From assembly GCA_013215655.1 (NCBI GenBank), contig JABSOX010000011.1, positions 172,379 to 236,378 of the forward strand: a stretch of 64,000 nt of DNA, written 5' to 3'. The notes under the pieces were generated by a model. That model had not been told where the DNA came from. It saw only the letters and a list, made by a program, of their open reading frames with translations, and did not search any database. Every line of letters begins with the position of its first letter. The first letter of the stretch is position 1. A program made the translations under genes and the position numbers. This DNA is from Colwellia sp. Its GTDB lineage: Bacteria > Pseudomonadota > Gammaproteobacteria > Enterobacterales > Alteromonadaceae. Shown piece after piece: positions 45,763 through 54,337 of the stretch.

Positions 45763-45791
45763 AGGGCAATATCTTTTTTGTGCATTGCCCT
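45763..45791. terminator. Hairpin between the small protein and MFS genes
   Basis: AGGGCAAT (45763-45770) pairs with ATTGCCCT (45784-45791) around a T-rich loop. It lies between two convergent genes. No T-run follows on either strand, so termination strength is uncertain. Confidence 0.45.
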
Positions 45792-45812
45792 GCACCGCGG
45801 TCATTATTTAGT

Positions 45813-47033
45813 TTATCTTAGTTTTGATAGATATTTACTGGATAACATAACGGCAATTAAAGGAAAAACAAAAGAACACTGCACAACAATTGAAAATCCA
45901 AATTGCGTCGATAACTCCCCATAAAGATAAAATCCTAAAGATATAAATATCGTTTGAATAAAACTATCAAATGAATTTGAAAATGCTCTTATTTTACTTT
46001 CAAAGGTCTGATTTAAATGGCTCACATAAATAGGTGAAATTAACGCATCAATAAAACAAATGATAAAAAAGACACCTATCATAAAAGTTAGAGAACCAAG
46101 TTGAGATATCACATAAAGACCCGCGAGCAAAAGTGGACAGATAACAAAAGCTATATTTAGTCTATATTTATGCGGTAGTTTGTTACTAGAAAAATAACCT
46201 ACAGAGGTCACAAATTGCGCAATGGCAAAAACCCAAGCAACATTCTCAACAGTTAAACCTAAATCTTTAAAAGATGATTGACTAAAAATAAAATAAGGGA
46301 AGAAAATAAAGTTAATCAGCGCCATAAAAATAATAATAGGCAACTGAATTCGACCTGCGCCCGTTATGAAATATCGACTAGCCTCGCGCATTACCGAAAA
46401 GTCTTCATCGTGATGTTCATCAATAACCTTAGGTTCAGGCACAAATGACAACGCAAATAGACTCATAACAAGAGCTCCGGCATAAGCCAAATAGACCATG
46501 TCCCATGAAACAGCTTGTAGCACACCACCTATAATAATAGCTAAGCCAAGTACAATACTACCCACAGATCGAGACAAGGATTCAAGTTTAATAAAAGCAG
46601 CTTCTTGGCCTTCTTGTTTATATAAGTCGTAAATTAATGAACGATCACTACCCGATACCAAACTCATCGCCAAACCATATAACGCATAAAAACAGAGAAA
46701 TGCCGTTAAACCGGTAAAACTGATCACACCAAAACAATAACCTATATAAACCAATAACCCCGTAATTACGCTTTTTTTACGACCATATTTGTCACCCAGT
46801 AGCCCAGTAGGTATTTCCAAGATAAAAGCAGCGGCAAATAATACCGATTGCAATAGGCCTATTTCAACATCGTTAAAACCTTGTGACAATAAGAAAAGTA
46901 TGAAAATCCCACGATCAAAAACAGCTTGAGAGGCGATGTAATATAGGAAGTAAGCTCGACGGCTTCGGTTGAGATGAGTGGGTAAACTCTGTTGATTTTC
47001 TTTTTTGGAAATACTGTAGTTACTTTTCATCAT
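45813..47033 (-). CDS. Major facilitator superfamily transporter
   Basis: A 406-residue membrane protein with about twelve helices and the MFS loop 2-3 motif GLLGDKYGRKKSV. The N-terminal ~25 residues are cytosolic and polar. The sequence resembles drug/proton antiporters (DHA-like), but the substrate cannot be deduced. It converges on the 58-codon gene and is separated from the AIM24 gene by about 300 bases. Adjacent Met codons make the start ambiguous by one residue. Confidence 0.88.
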   Translation of the reverse strand: MMKSNYSISKKENQQSLPTHLNRSRRAYFLYYIASQAVFDRGIFILFLLSQGFNDVEIGLLQSVLFAAAFILEIPTGLLGDKYGRKKSVITGLLVYIGYCFGVISFTGLTAFLCFYALYGLAMSLVSGSDRSLIYDLYKQEGQEAAFIKLESLSRSVGSIVLGLAIIIGGVLQAVSWDMVYLAYAGALVMSLFALSFVPEPKVIDEHHDEDFSVMREASRYFITGAGRIQLPIIIFMALINFIFFPYFIFSQSSFKDLGLTVENVAWVFAIAQFVTSVGYFSSNKLPHKYRLNIAFVICPLLLAGLYVISQLGSLTFMIGVFFIICFIDALISPIYVSHLNQTFESKIRAFSNSFDSFIQTIFISLGFYLYGELSTQFGFSIVVQCSFVFPLIAVMLSSKYLSKLR

Positions 47034-47334
47034 TATGCTCTTAAATTTTGGCTAACATCACACTAAATTCATCAAGAAGGTCAACTTCCAGGCTGAAATA
47101 GTATTTGCTGATTGAAAGCTTAATTTAGTAGCACAATATATCGCTATAAATTTTTGTTTAGTCCAGGAGCTTATCGGGAATAAACATTGATAATACACTC
47201 TCTATTCGTTTCCTTATTCAGTAGTATCCGCATCATGCGAGATATTTTTAAAGTATATTGATGGACTTTTAATCTGTCAACTGTGCCATTGTTCAAAGGA
47301 TTAACAGCACTTTTTTATTAATCCTCTATTTTTA
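47034..47334. other. Intergenic region between the AIM24 and MFS genes
   Basis: This 301-bp stretch should hold the MFS promoter and the 3' untranslated end of the AIM24 gene. The only structure I see is an 8-bp inverted repeat, AGGATTAA (47297-47304) with TTAATCCT (47318-47325), which could be a weak terminator for the AIM24 gene. Confidence 0.35.
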
Positions 47335-48081
47335 TTATTCTCCTTGATTACTACCAGCAAGTCGCGGCGCATGTTGAATAACTCGGTCAGCCAAACGAGA
47401 AAATGGTAAGCTTTGGATCCATACTTTGCCATGCCCACTTAAGGTCGCCAGAAACAAACCTTCACCACCAAAAAACATGCTTTTTAAGCCTTTTGTCATC
47501 TCAATGCTATAGTCAATACCATCAGTAAATGCGACTAAACAACCGGTATCTAATCTCAACGTTTCACCATTTAACTGTTTTTCAATCACTGTACCGCCAG
47601 CATGTACAAATGCCATACCATCGCCCGATAAATGTTGGAGTATAAAACCTTCACCACCAAAAAAACCACTGCCTAGTTTACGATTAAAAGCAATATCCAC
47701 TTTTGTTCCTAAGGCTGCACATAAAAACGAGTCTTTTTGGCAAGTAATGCTACCGCCCATTTCTGCCAAATTAATTGGCACAATGGAGCCAGGAAACGGC
47801 GCAGCAAAAGCAACACGACGTTTACCATAAGCTTCACTAGTAAAATGCGTCATAAAGACTGATTCACCGGTGATCATACGTTTACCAGCAGAAAAGATCT
47901 TACCCATAAAACCCTGTTCAATTTCAGAACCATCACCCATTTTAGCTTCAAACTTGATACCATCTTCCATGTAATTCATCGCGCCAGCTTCAGCAATAAC
48001 CGTTTCACCTTGATCAAGCTCAATTTCAACCATCTGCATTGCATGACCAATAATTTCATAATCAATTTTATGACTTTGCAT
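47335..48081 (-). CDS. AIM24 / TIGR00266 family protein
   Basis: The 248-residue all-beta protein matches the TIGR00266 (AIM24-like) family: [22 protein letters not shown] at the start, [47 protein letters not shown] and [19 protein letters not shown]. The repeated GGEG(F/L) turns reflect its internal beta-helix-like symmetry. Bacterial members have no established function; the yeast homologue acts in mitochondrial membrane organisation. It has its own upstream region, which the MITE-like element abuts. Confidence 0.9.
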   Translation of the reverse strand: MQSHKIDYEIIGHAMQMVEIELDQGETVIAEAGAMNYMEDGIKFEAKMGDGSEIEQGFMGKIFSAGKRMITGESVFMTHFTSEAYGKRRVAFAAPFPGSIVPINLAEMGGSITCQKDSFLCAALGTKVDIAFNRKLGSGFFGGEGFILQHLSGDGMAFVHAGGTVIEKQLNGETLRLDTGCLVAFTDGIDYSIEMTKGLKSMFFGGEGLFLATLSGHGKVWIQSLPFSRLADRVIQHAPRLAGSNQGE

Positions 48082-48110
48082 AATTTATCCCTTTTGTATT
48101 TCTACCTATT

Positions 48111-48374
48111 ATACCAATTCCATTAAGTTTCTTCCCATTCAGCGAGATTTAAAAGGCTTAGAGGCAAGGCATTGATTGCAGAGAATGGTTGTTCCATTGT
48201 CAAAATCAATAACGCAGGCTGTAAGCCTTTTAAACTCGCCCTTCGGGAGTTTTTCAGCGATTCGATAACCGCACAGAATTTCTTTAATATAGAATGACTA
48301 TATACAAAAAAATTCTATTTGTTCTCAAACCGCTGACAAGCTCTGAGTGGGAACAAACTTAATGGAAATGGTAT
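48111..48374. mobile_element. MITE-like element, 264 bp, non-coding
   Basis: The left end starts ATACCAATTCCATTAAG and the right end is the near-exact complement, finishing CTTAATGGAAATGGTAT. Matching continues inward for about 30 bases, through TTCCCA and TGGGAA. An inner stem is formed by TTTAAAAGGCTTA and TAAGCCTTTTAAA. No open reading frame spans it. Long terminal inverted repeats, small size and no transposase are the marks of a miniature inverted-repeat element. It fills the gap between AIM24 and the DsbA-like gene; the rest of that gap holds only the dsbA-side promoter region. Confidence 0.8.
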
Positions 48375-48520
48375 TACTACATATTTGTTTACAACTATTG
48401 ATGGAACTCTTCTTTGTTCGTAGCGGTCTGATACGTTAATCATATGACTTAGTTAAAATTTAAGATAGAATTTAGTCAATTGCTATTATGCATACTAACA
48501 ACAATTTTCAAGGAATACCG

Positions 48521-49153
48521 ATGTTCAAAATACTCACCATGGCAATAGCCTTTTTTTTATTACCCTTGTCAGTAAACGCTGCACAATATGTAGAAGGTAA
48601 GCATTACAGTGTAGTTTCAGCACAGAAAAGTAATAAACAAGAGTTAAGAGAATATTTTTCATTTTACTGCCCCGCTTGTCGAGGTTTTGAACCTTACCTT
48701 GTTGATTTCAAAAAAGTATTACCAAATGGAGCAAAAATAGAAAAAACCCACGTTGATTTTATGGGACATACCACACCTGAAATTCAATTTATGATTGGCA
48801 AAGCGCTGATCATTGCTGAAAAATCAGGAATTGCACATCGTTTTGCGCCAGCTATGTTTAAATATTTACAAACTGACCGAGCAAAAATAGGTTCAGAGAA
48901 AGATGTACGAAATATCTATGTATTAAGTGGTGGCAATGGCGAAAAATTTGATAAAAGTATTAATAATTTCAGTATTGTTAGCCAAGCTAAACGCAATAAA
49001 AAGACACAAGACAGATTATCTAATGCAAGCCAATTAACCAGCGTACCAACCTTCCTTGTTAATGGTAAGTACCTAATTAATTCGAAAGCATTAGATAGAA
49101 AGAATATGATCGAAGATTATAAAAACATCATTGCTTATTTGTTTACTTTATAG
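48521..49153 (+). CDS. DsbA-like periplasmic thiol-disulfide oxidoreductase
   Basis: A ~210-residue protein with a signal peptide (1-20, LPLSVNA), a thioredoxin fold with an inserted helical domain, active site Cys50-Pro-Ala-Cys53 (FYCPACRGF) and the cis-proline loop TSVPTFLVNG. DsbA of enterobacteria has CPHC; CPAC may alter redox potential. It should oxidise or isomerise cysteines of exported proteins. ATG 48521 is chosen because AAGGA precedes it and a signal peptide starts there; the frame opens 33 bases earlier. A terminator hairpin follows. Confidence 0.9.
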   Translation: MFKILTMAIAFFLLPLSVNAAQYVEGKHYSVVSAQKSNKQELREYFSFYCPACRGFEPYLVDFKKVLPNGAKIEKTHVDFMGHTTPEIQFMIGKALIIAEKSGIAHRFAPAMFKYLQTDRAKIGSEKDVRNIYVLSGGNGEKFDKSINNFSIVSQAKRNKKTQDRLSNASQLTSVPTFLVNGKYLINSKALDRKNMIEDYKNIIAYLFTL

Positions 49154-49175
49154 ATAAATAGCAAAAGCACATAAA

Positions 49176-49200
49176 TAAAGGAGCGCACTGCTCCTTTATA
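49176..49200. terminator. Bidirectional terminator between dsbA-like and DUF4242 genes
   Basis: TAAAGGAGC (49176-49184) pairs perfectly with GCTCCTTTA (49190-49198) around a 5-base loop, flanked by A/T-rich DNA on both sides. It lies between two convergent genes. Confidence 0.75.
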
Positions 49201-49215
49201 AAATTAGCACGCTAA

Positions 49216-49491
49216 TTACTCTGATGTTGTTGGGTCTATTATCGCTTTAATTTCAGCTATAGAATTGGCCGGAAAGCCACTATCTTCTGAATGTTTTTCA
49301 ATTAATTTTTCATTTTCAGCGATATAGATACAATATATTTTATCTTGAGTAACATAGCTGTGCACCCACTGGATGTCAGTGCCTAAATTCTGTAACACCG
49401 CACATGATTTTTGTGCCGCGCCTTGTAAATCATCAACACTCATATTGCCTGCAGCGGGGATATCTCTTTCTATCACATATTTTGGCATCAT
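49216..49491 (-). CDS. DUF4242 domain protein
   Basis: A 91-residue cytosolic protein matching DUF4242 over its whole length: PKYVIERDIP, AAQKSCAVLQNLGTDIQWVHS, VTQDKIYCIYIAENE and FPANSIAEIKAIIDPTTSE. The family is small, ferredoxin-like in fold and proposed to bind nickel; its function is not settled. AGGAG precedes the tandem Met codons. Its start overlaps the stop of a possible small membrane-protein gene (49488-49694) by 4 bases. Confidence 0.88.
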   Translation of the reverse strand: MMPKYVIERDIPAAGNMSVDDLQGAAQKSCAVLQNLGTDIQWVHSYVTQDKIYCIYIAENEKLIEKHSEDSGFPANSIAEIKAIIDPTTSE

Positions 49492-49694
49492 TTACTCCTA
49501 TTATTAATCATACAAAATCTTCTTTCAAAGTTTAGTACAGTTAATGCTATTGCCAAGTAACTAATACCAAATGAAATAACCTCAAAAGCGAACATATCTT
49601 CCTCAAAAGCGAACATAATGATAAATATCTCGATCATAAAAAAACATAACTCACTGTAAAATAGTAATTTTAATTTGTGGCATAGAACTTCCAA
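49488..49694 (-). CDS. Doubtful small membrane protein upstream of DUF4242
   Basis: A 68-codon frame that ends in an ATGA overlap with the DUF4242 start, with that gene's AGGAG site inside its final codons. It contains one or two hydrophobic stretches (ISYLAIALTVL). An internal repeat, MFAFEED-MFAFEV, comes directly from the 17-bp DNA repeat at 49580-49617. No ribosome site precedes any of its Met codons and it overlaps the locus 2 promoter region, so it may be only a by-product of regulatory DNA. Confidence 0.25.
   Translation of the reverse strand: MEVLCHKLKLLFYSELCFFMIEIFIIMFAFEEDMFAFEVISFGISYLAIALTVLNFERRFCMINNRSK
49580..49617. repeat. 17-bp direct repeat, 21-bp period, upstream of locus 2 promoter
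   Basis: CCTCAAAAGCGAACATA occurs at 49580-49596 and again at 49601-49617. The 21-bp period places both copies on the same DNA face. The pair lies 61 bases upstream of the -24 element of the putative sigma-54 promoter, a normal distance for an NtrC-type activator site. Confidence 0.65.
49678..49693 (+). promoter_or_regulatory. Sigma-54 promoter candidate of locus 2
   Basis: TGGCATAGAACTTCCA resembles TGGCAC-N5-TTGCA with exact spacing, but it has T for C in the -24 box and CC for GC at -12. The predicted start is near 49703, 26 bases before the adaptor ATG. Support comes from the similar position of a much better promoter in locus 1. Confidence 0.5.
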
Positions 49695-49728
49695 TACACT
49701 ATTTAGTATTCGAAAAAGTTTGAGACCT

Positions 49729-50967
49729 ATGAAGATTGAATTGAAAAAACAAACACCTTGGAAAAAGTGGTTACCAATCAGCTTATTTGTACTTTTAATT
49801 GCTTATGCAACTTACGCGGTTAGTAGTAAATCAACCAAAAGTATCGCGTTGTCAGAGATCACGCTACAAACGGTGCAAAAAGGCGCCCTTGATATTTATA
49901 GTACTGCCTATGGTGAATTTGCTTCCGCAAAAGAAAGGTTATTAACTGCGCCTGCATTAGGTAAAGTATCTGAAATTTTAGTACGCCCCGGTACTAACGT
50001 AATACCAGCAACCGTTATCCTTAAGTTGTCTAATCCCAAACTGGAACAAGAAGTCAGCCAAGCACAAGGTGAGTTAGCCCAGCAAAAAGCGCAACGTGAA
50101 GCGTTTAAATATGAACAACAAAATGAGCGTTTAAATTATCTCGGCCGCATTGCCGATATTGAAGCTGAAATTGAAAAAGCACAGTTAGAGCTTTCAGTTA
50201 ATGAAAATCTTATGAACTTAGGTGTTGCTTCACAGATTGAATTACAACGCGCCAAGCTTGCTGTAAAACAAGAAACGAAACGCTTAAAATTTGAAAAAGA
50301 AAAATTCCAACAATTTATTGAAATGCAAGGTTATCAATTAACACAACGTGATATCACCGTTACTCAACAAAAAGCACAAGTCACCTTACTTCAAAAGCAA
50401 TTAGACGATATGCATGTAAGAGCAGGCATTGCCGGTTCGTTACAAACTTTAGAAGTTGAATTAGGACAAAGTGTGCAGCTCGGTGAATCATTGGCGAAAG
50501 TTGGCAGTGATCAAGAATTAATTGCTCGTATCCGTTTACCCCAACACCAAGCAGATCAAATCGATATTAATGCACCTGTTATCATTGATACCCAAAAAGG
50601 CAAAGTAACAGCTCATATTACTCGTATAGAAAGTAGGGTCACAAATGGTTCAGTTTTGGCTGAAGCGGTAATTGATGGTGAATTAACCTCGAATGCGCGT
50701 CCATCGCTGACGATATCTGCACAAGTATTTGTTAAGCGTAATACAACAGCTATTTTTATTAAACAAGTTCCAGGTTTTCGTCCTCGTAGCAAACAATCCT
50801 TATTTGTAAAAACATCAAATGATTTATTAGAACAACGAGATGTCACTTTTGGCGAGTTATCTCGAGGCAAACTTGTTATCAACAGCGGACTTAAAGCCGG
50901 AGATGAAATTGTCAGCTCAGATACCAGCCAATACAACCAGTTCAAGCAACTAACCATAACAAATTAA
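49729..50967 (+). CDS. HlyD/MacA-type periplasmic adaptor, locus 2
   Basis: A 412-residue membrane fusion protein with anchor helix (about 14-32), lipoyl halves (STAYGEFASAKERL early; VRAGIAGSLQTLEVELGQSV late) around a long coiled coil (about 95-210, rich in Gln/Glu/Lys), then a beta-barrel and membrane-proximal domain. It is a paralogue of the locus 1 adaptor. ATG 49729 is preferred: it gives a clean cytosolic Lys-rich start, while an earlier frame start at 49675 overlaps the promoter. It is followed 49 bases later by the ATPase gene. Confidence 0.9.
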   Translation: MKIELKKQTPWKKWLPISLFVLLIAYATYAVSSKSTKSIALSEITLQTVQKGALDIYSTAYGEFASAKERLLTAPALGKVSEILVRPGTNVIPATVILKLSNPKLEQEVSQAQGELAQQKAQREAFKYEQQNERLNYLGRIADIEAEIEKAQLELSVNENLMNLGVASQIELQRAKLAVKQETKRLKFEKEKFQQFIEMQGYQLTQRDITVTQQKAQVTLLQKQLDDMHVRAGIAGSLQTLEVELGQSVQLGESLAKVGSDQELIARIRLPQHQADQIDINAPVIIDTQKGKVTAHITRIESRVTNGSVLAEAVIDGELTSNARPSLTISAQVFVKRNTTAIFIKQVPGFRPRSKQSLFVKTSNDLLEQRDVTFGELSRGKLVINSGLKAGDEIVSSDTSQYNQFKQLTITN

Positions 50968-51016
50968 TTAAGTAACCATAACTTAAAGATAAATAGAATT
51001 TAAAAGAGGAAAGGCG

Positions 51017-51739
51017 ATGACTACAGTAGTAGAGATGAAAAACATTCACAAACGTTACGACGGCCAGCAAATTGAAACCCATGCATTGCAAGGGATATCA
51101 CTTGAAATTAATTCCGGGGAATTTGTTGCAATTACCGGTCCTTCTGGCTGTGGTAAATCTACCTTACTGTCAATTATGGGCTTAATGGATAGTGCTAGCG
51201 AAGGTGACTATCAAATTTCCAATATTAATACTTTAGGGTTAAAGGTTGATCAACGTACTCAAATTAGAAATGAGCATATTGGTTATGTTTTTCAATCTTT
51301 TAACTTGATTGATAACTTAACTGTTTTTGAAAATGTTGCGCTACCTCTTGAACACCGAAATGTTAAAAGTGCTGAAATAAAGCATCGTGTTGAAGAAGTA
51401 TTAACACAAGTCGATATGTTACACCGTCAAAACTATCGACCTAATCAATTGTCAGGTGGTCAGCAACAACGTATCGCCATTGCCCGTGCATTAGTTGGCA
51501 AACCTGATTTAATTTTAGTGGATGAGCCGACAGGTAACTTAGATAGTAAAAACGGCGACCAAGTGATGGCCTTACTAGAACAACTTAACAAAGACGGTTC
51601 AACGATTGTGATGGTTACGCATGACAGCCGCTATTCACGCTGTGCAAGTCGTCAAATTCAATTACTTGATGGAAAAATTGTTTCTGAAATACTTAATTCA
51701 AAGGATGTAAGCGATAAACAATTACAGGGGGTTGCATGA
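51017..51739 (+). CDS. MacB/LolD-type ABC ATPase, locus 2
   Basis: A 240-residue ATPase with Walker [11 protein letters not shown]-loop [10 protein letters not shown], signature LSGGQQQR, Walker [12 protein letters not shown] and switch His in MVTHDS. It is a close paralogue of the locus 1 ATPase. AGAGGAAAGG precedes the ATG. Its stop overlaps the permease start by 4 bases (ATGA), so the two are translationally coupled as expected for one complex. Confidence 0.95.
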   Translation: MTTVVEMKNIHKRYDGQQIETHALQGISLEINSGEFVAITGPSGCGKSTLLSIMGLMDSASEGDYQISNINTLGLKVDQRTQIRNEHIGYVFQSFNLIDNLTVFENVALPLEHRNVKSAEIKHRVEEVLTQVDMLHRQNYRPNQLSGGQQQRIAIARALVGKPDLILVDEPTGNLDSKNGDQVMALLEQLNKDGSTIVMVTHDSRYSRCASRQIQLLDGKIVSEILNSKDVSDKQLQGVA

Positions 51740-54237
51740 GCTTAATTAAGAAATCATTTTTTAATGGCATCGCTCGGGTATTTTCGTTGCCAAGATTAAG
51801 CATTCCACTGATATTAACTCTTGGTTTAACCCTAGGTGCGGTATTAAGTGTTATTGCTATTTCATCAACACTTTTATATCAACCATTACAAGGAATTAAA
51901 AACGAATCGTCACTACATACTTTTGAATATCGTTTTAAAATGTCTGAAACTTTGAGTGTTTCTTATTGGAATATGAATCGCTTAGCAGCAATAAGTGAAC
52001 GTTTTTCTGATGTGGGTCAGTGGGCTGGTATATCGCCTTCAGAGCAAGACATATCGATTAAAGACGTAACTTATGTAACCACAAGATATGATGCTTCAAG
52101 TAATATTTTAGATGTATTAGGTTCTCGTTTATTATTAGGTGATGACGTTACGATAGCGTCGCCAAGTAAATATGTTTGGATTTCAGAAAGCTTATGGAAA
52201 AGTGCTTACGCTGGTGTTAAATCAGTTATTGGTCAACAGCTTAATGTTACTAACCAAAATTTTATTATTGCTGGAGTTATTGAAGATGTGATGGCGGTAA
52301 AAAGCAATGAAGCCATTCTCCACCAACAAGTCTGGTTTATTAGTAACTTAACCGAAGTTGCGGCAACACCAGATAATGTTGGCAATATCAGCAATGAAAT
52401 TGACTTTTTATTAATTAAAAGCTCCAATCAACAAGTAAATTTCCCCACAGAAGAACAAATGGGTGAATGGTTAGTCGACTATATTACCAAAAATGTTGAT
52501 TCTGATAACGTACAAATGTTTTTAGACTTCCTTGCAAATACCAATAAAGTTGTTGTCGGTGCAAATTATCGCAGCAATATGTTAGGTGATACTGAAGGAT
52601 TAATTGTCGCTTTATTTATTGCTGTTGTTGGTTTGTTATTAATGGCGACATTAAATTTATTAAACCTATTCATTGCACACTACCAAGGTCGTACCAAAGA
52701 GTTTGCCATTCAAATAAGTTTGGGTGCAAGCTTATTTAAAATACGACTATTGGTGCTATTGGAAAATTTACCAAGCTTTTTACTGGCAGCGATTACCGGT
52801 CTATTAGTAACGGGCTGGGCTTTAAAAAGTTTACCTTTAATTGCCGGTGATAGCTTACCGATGATTGATGCGATAGGTATTAATAGCGTTACTGTTTTTT
52901 CATCTTTAGCCATTATCATTTTATTAAGTATTGTTTTTAGTGCGTTAGCTTTAGTTGATATTGATAAACATGCACTTGCCAATAACTTAAATAGTAGTGG
53001 TAAAGGTATTCAAGCGCAGAGTAACCAATGGTTAAGTCGTGTTTTGATGGTTGCACAACTTTCTGTTGCTTCAATCTTATTAACAGCCTCAGTGATGATT
53101 GCATTGCAAAGTTATCAAGCAGTTTATCAAGATTTAGGTTATGAAATTGGTAATAGCTACAATGTATCTCTAAATATTAGTGATGAGGAATATCAAACTC
53201 AGCTACAAGGTTATGAAAAATATCAAGATAGTGAAGTTAAACAATTACTCGCTAATGTTAGTCGCTTGATTGAAAGTAAAGTAGCGAATAGTGAGGTTAT
53301 TGTGCCAGATTTTGGTCCGCTTTCTGGCTCCTTACAAGTAATGGCCTTTCAAGATGACAATAACAATGGTCAACGTGTTATCTATCAAGCAAGAAGTTTA
53401 AGCGCTACTTTTTTTAAAGCTTTTAATATTAAAATGCTTGCTGGATCAAACGTGACACAAGCACAGATAGACAATGATGAGGAATATATCGTTATTGATG
53501 AAAATATGGCTAAGACTATGTTTCCAAATCTTTCAAATCAAGATGTTATTGGTAAAACAATACAATTAAGAAATAGTGAAACAAATCCACCAAGAATAGT
53601 AGCTGGTATTGCTAGCAATACCATTAGCCAAACAGGTATTGCCGAACCATTGGGTTTGCCTGCGGTATATTCACATCGCATTAGTGCAGGTGGCAACTTG
53701 CAATTTACGGTAATGTTGCCTAAAGGTGAAACCATGTCGACGGCAATGATTGATAATGAGTTAAAACGTCAATTTCCACGCTTAAGTAATTTGACAGTAC
53801 AATCATTAACTGACATTTGGGATACGCAAACTTTAGAGCAACGTGTAAGTATGTGGGTTGTTTTGATCATGACGGCGTTAACCTTATTACTTGCTGCTAT
53901 TGGTGTTGCTGGTTTAACACAAATGACTACTAACCATCGCAAATATGAGTTAGCAGTACGTATGGCTACGGGCGCTAAACAAATGAAGCTTGTTAATTTC
54001 ATTTTAAAGGATGCTTTATGGATGTTAGTTGTCGGTTTAGGTTTAGGTTTTGCGGTATCGGTGCTCGGTTATGAACAATTGCAAAAACACTTGGACTTGG
54101 AAATGTTCCCAAGCTTTAATTGGTTAGCTATGGCGATATTAGATACTGGTTTAATTGTTATTGTTATCCTGTCCGTTATTGTTCCTGCATGGCGTGTTAT
54201 CAGTGCCGACCCAATGCAAGCATTACGTCAAGAATAA
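51736..54237 (+). CDS. FtsX/MacB-type ABC permease, locus 2
   Basis: An 833-residue tandem-fused permease with the same two-unit layout as the locus 1 set: TM1 (about 22-45), periplasmic domain, FtsX unit (about 285-410), second helix and periplasmic domain, and a final FtsX unit with YELAVRMATGAKQMKLVN as coupling region. It is clearly more divergent than the five locus 1 permeases are from each other (ends DPMQALRQE rather than LRGSD). It is the only permease of locus 2. A terminator follows the stop. Confidence 0.9.
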   Translation: MSLIKKSFFNGIARVFSLPRLSIPLILTLGLTLGAVLSVIAISSTLLYQPLQGIKNESSLHTFEYRFKMSETLSVSYWNMNRLAAISERFSDVGQWAGISPSEQDISIKDVTYVTTRYDASSNILDVLGSRLLLGDDVTIASPSKYVWISESLWKSAYAGVKSVIGQQLNVTNQNFIIAGVIEDVMAVKSNEAILHQQVWFISNLTEVAATPDNVGNISNEIDFLLIKSSNQQVNFPTEEQMGEWLVDYITKNVDSDNVQMFLDFLANTNKVVVGANYRSNMLGDTEGLIVALFIAVVGLLLMATLNLLNLFIAHYQGRTKEFAIQISLGASLFKIRLLVLLENLPSFLLAAITGLLVTGWALKSLPLIAGDSLPMIDAIGINSVTVFSSLAIIILLSIVFSALALVDIDKHALANNLNSSGKGIQAQSNQWLSRVLMVAQLSVASILLTASVMIALQSYQAVYQDLGYEIGNSYNVSLNISDEEYQTQLQGYEKYQDSEVKQLLANVSRLIESKVANSEVIVPDFGPLSGSLQVMAFQDDNNNGQRVIYQARSLSATFFKAFNIKMLAGSNVTQAQIDNDEEYIVIDENMAKTMFPNLSNQDVIGKTIQLRNSETNPPRIVAGIASNTISQTGIAEPLGLPAVYSHRISAGGNLQFTVMLPKGETMSTAMIDNELKRQFPRLSNLTVQSLTDIWDTQTLEQRVSMWVVLIMTALTLLLAAIGVAGLTQMTTNHRKYELAVRMATGAKQMKLVNFILKDALWMLVVGLGLGFAVSVLGYEQLQKHLDLEMFPSFNWLAMAILDTGLIVIVILSVIVPAWRVISADPMQALRQE

Positions 54238-54282
54238 CAGTTGTTTTTATCTTGAAGATTAACAAAAAAATCTAGTAAACTT

Positions 54283-54309
54283 AGGGGTAACGTATTGTTG
54301 CCCCTTTTT
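54283..54309 (+). terminator. Terminator between permease and regulator genes, locus 2
   Basis: AGGGGTAAC (54283-54291) pairs with GTTGCCCCT (54297-54305), one G-T wobble, followed by TTTT. It ends the transport transcript 46 bases after the permease stop, implying that the regulator gene has its own promoter or depends on read-through. Confidence 0.8.
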
Positions 54310-54337
54310 ATTCAATATCACTTTTAAAGGAACACCT

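Noticed and set aside
45774..47033. MFS gene and 58-codon gene as a self-immunity peptide/export pair
   Set aside because: They are convergent with a hairpin between them, the peptide has no leader-like or Cys-rich core, and no modification enzyme is nearby.
49580..49617. CRISPR-like repeat
   Set aside because: Only two 17-bp repeats with a 4-bp gap; far too short and few for a CRISPR array.
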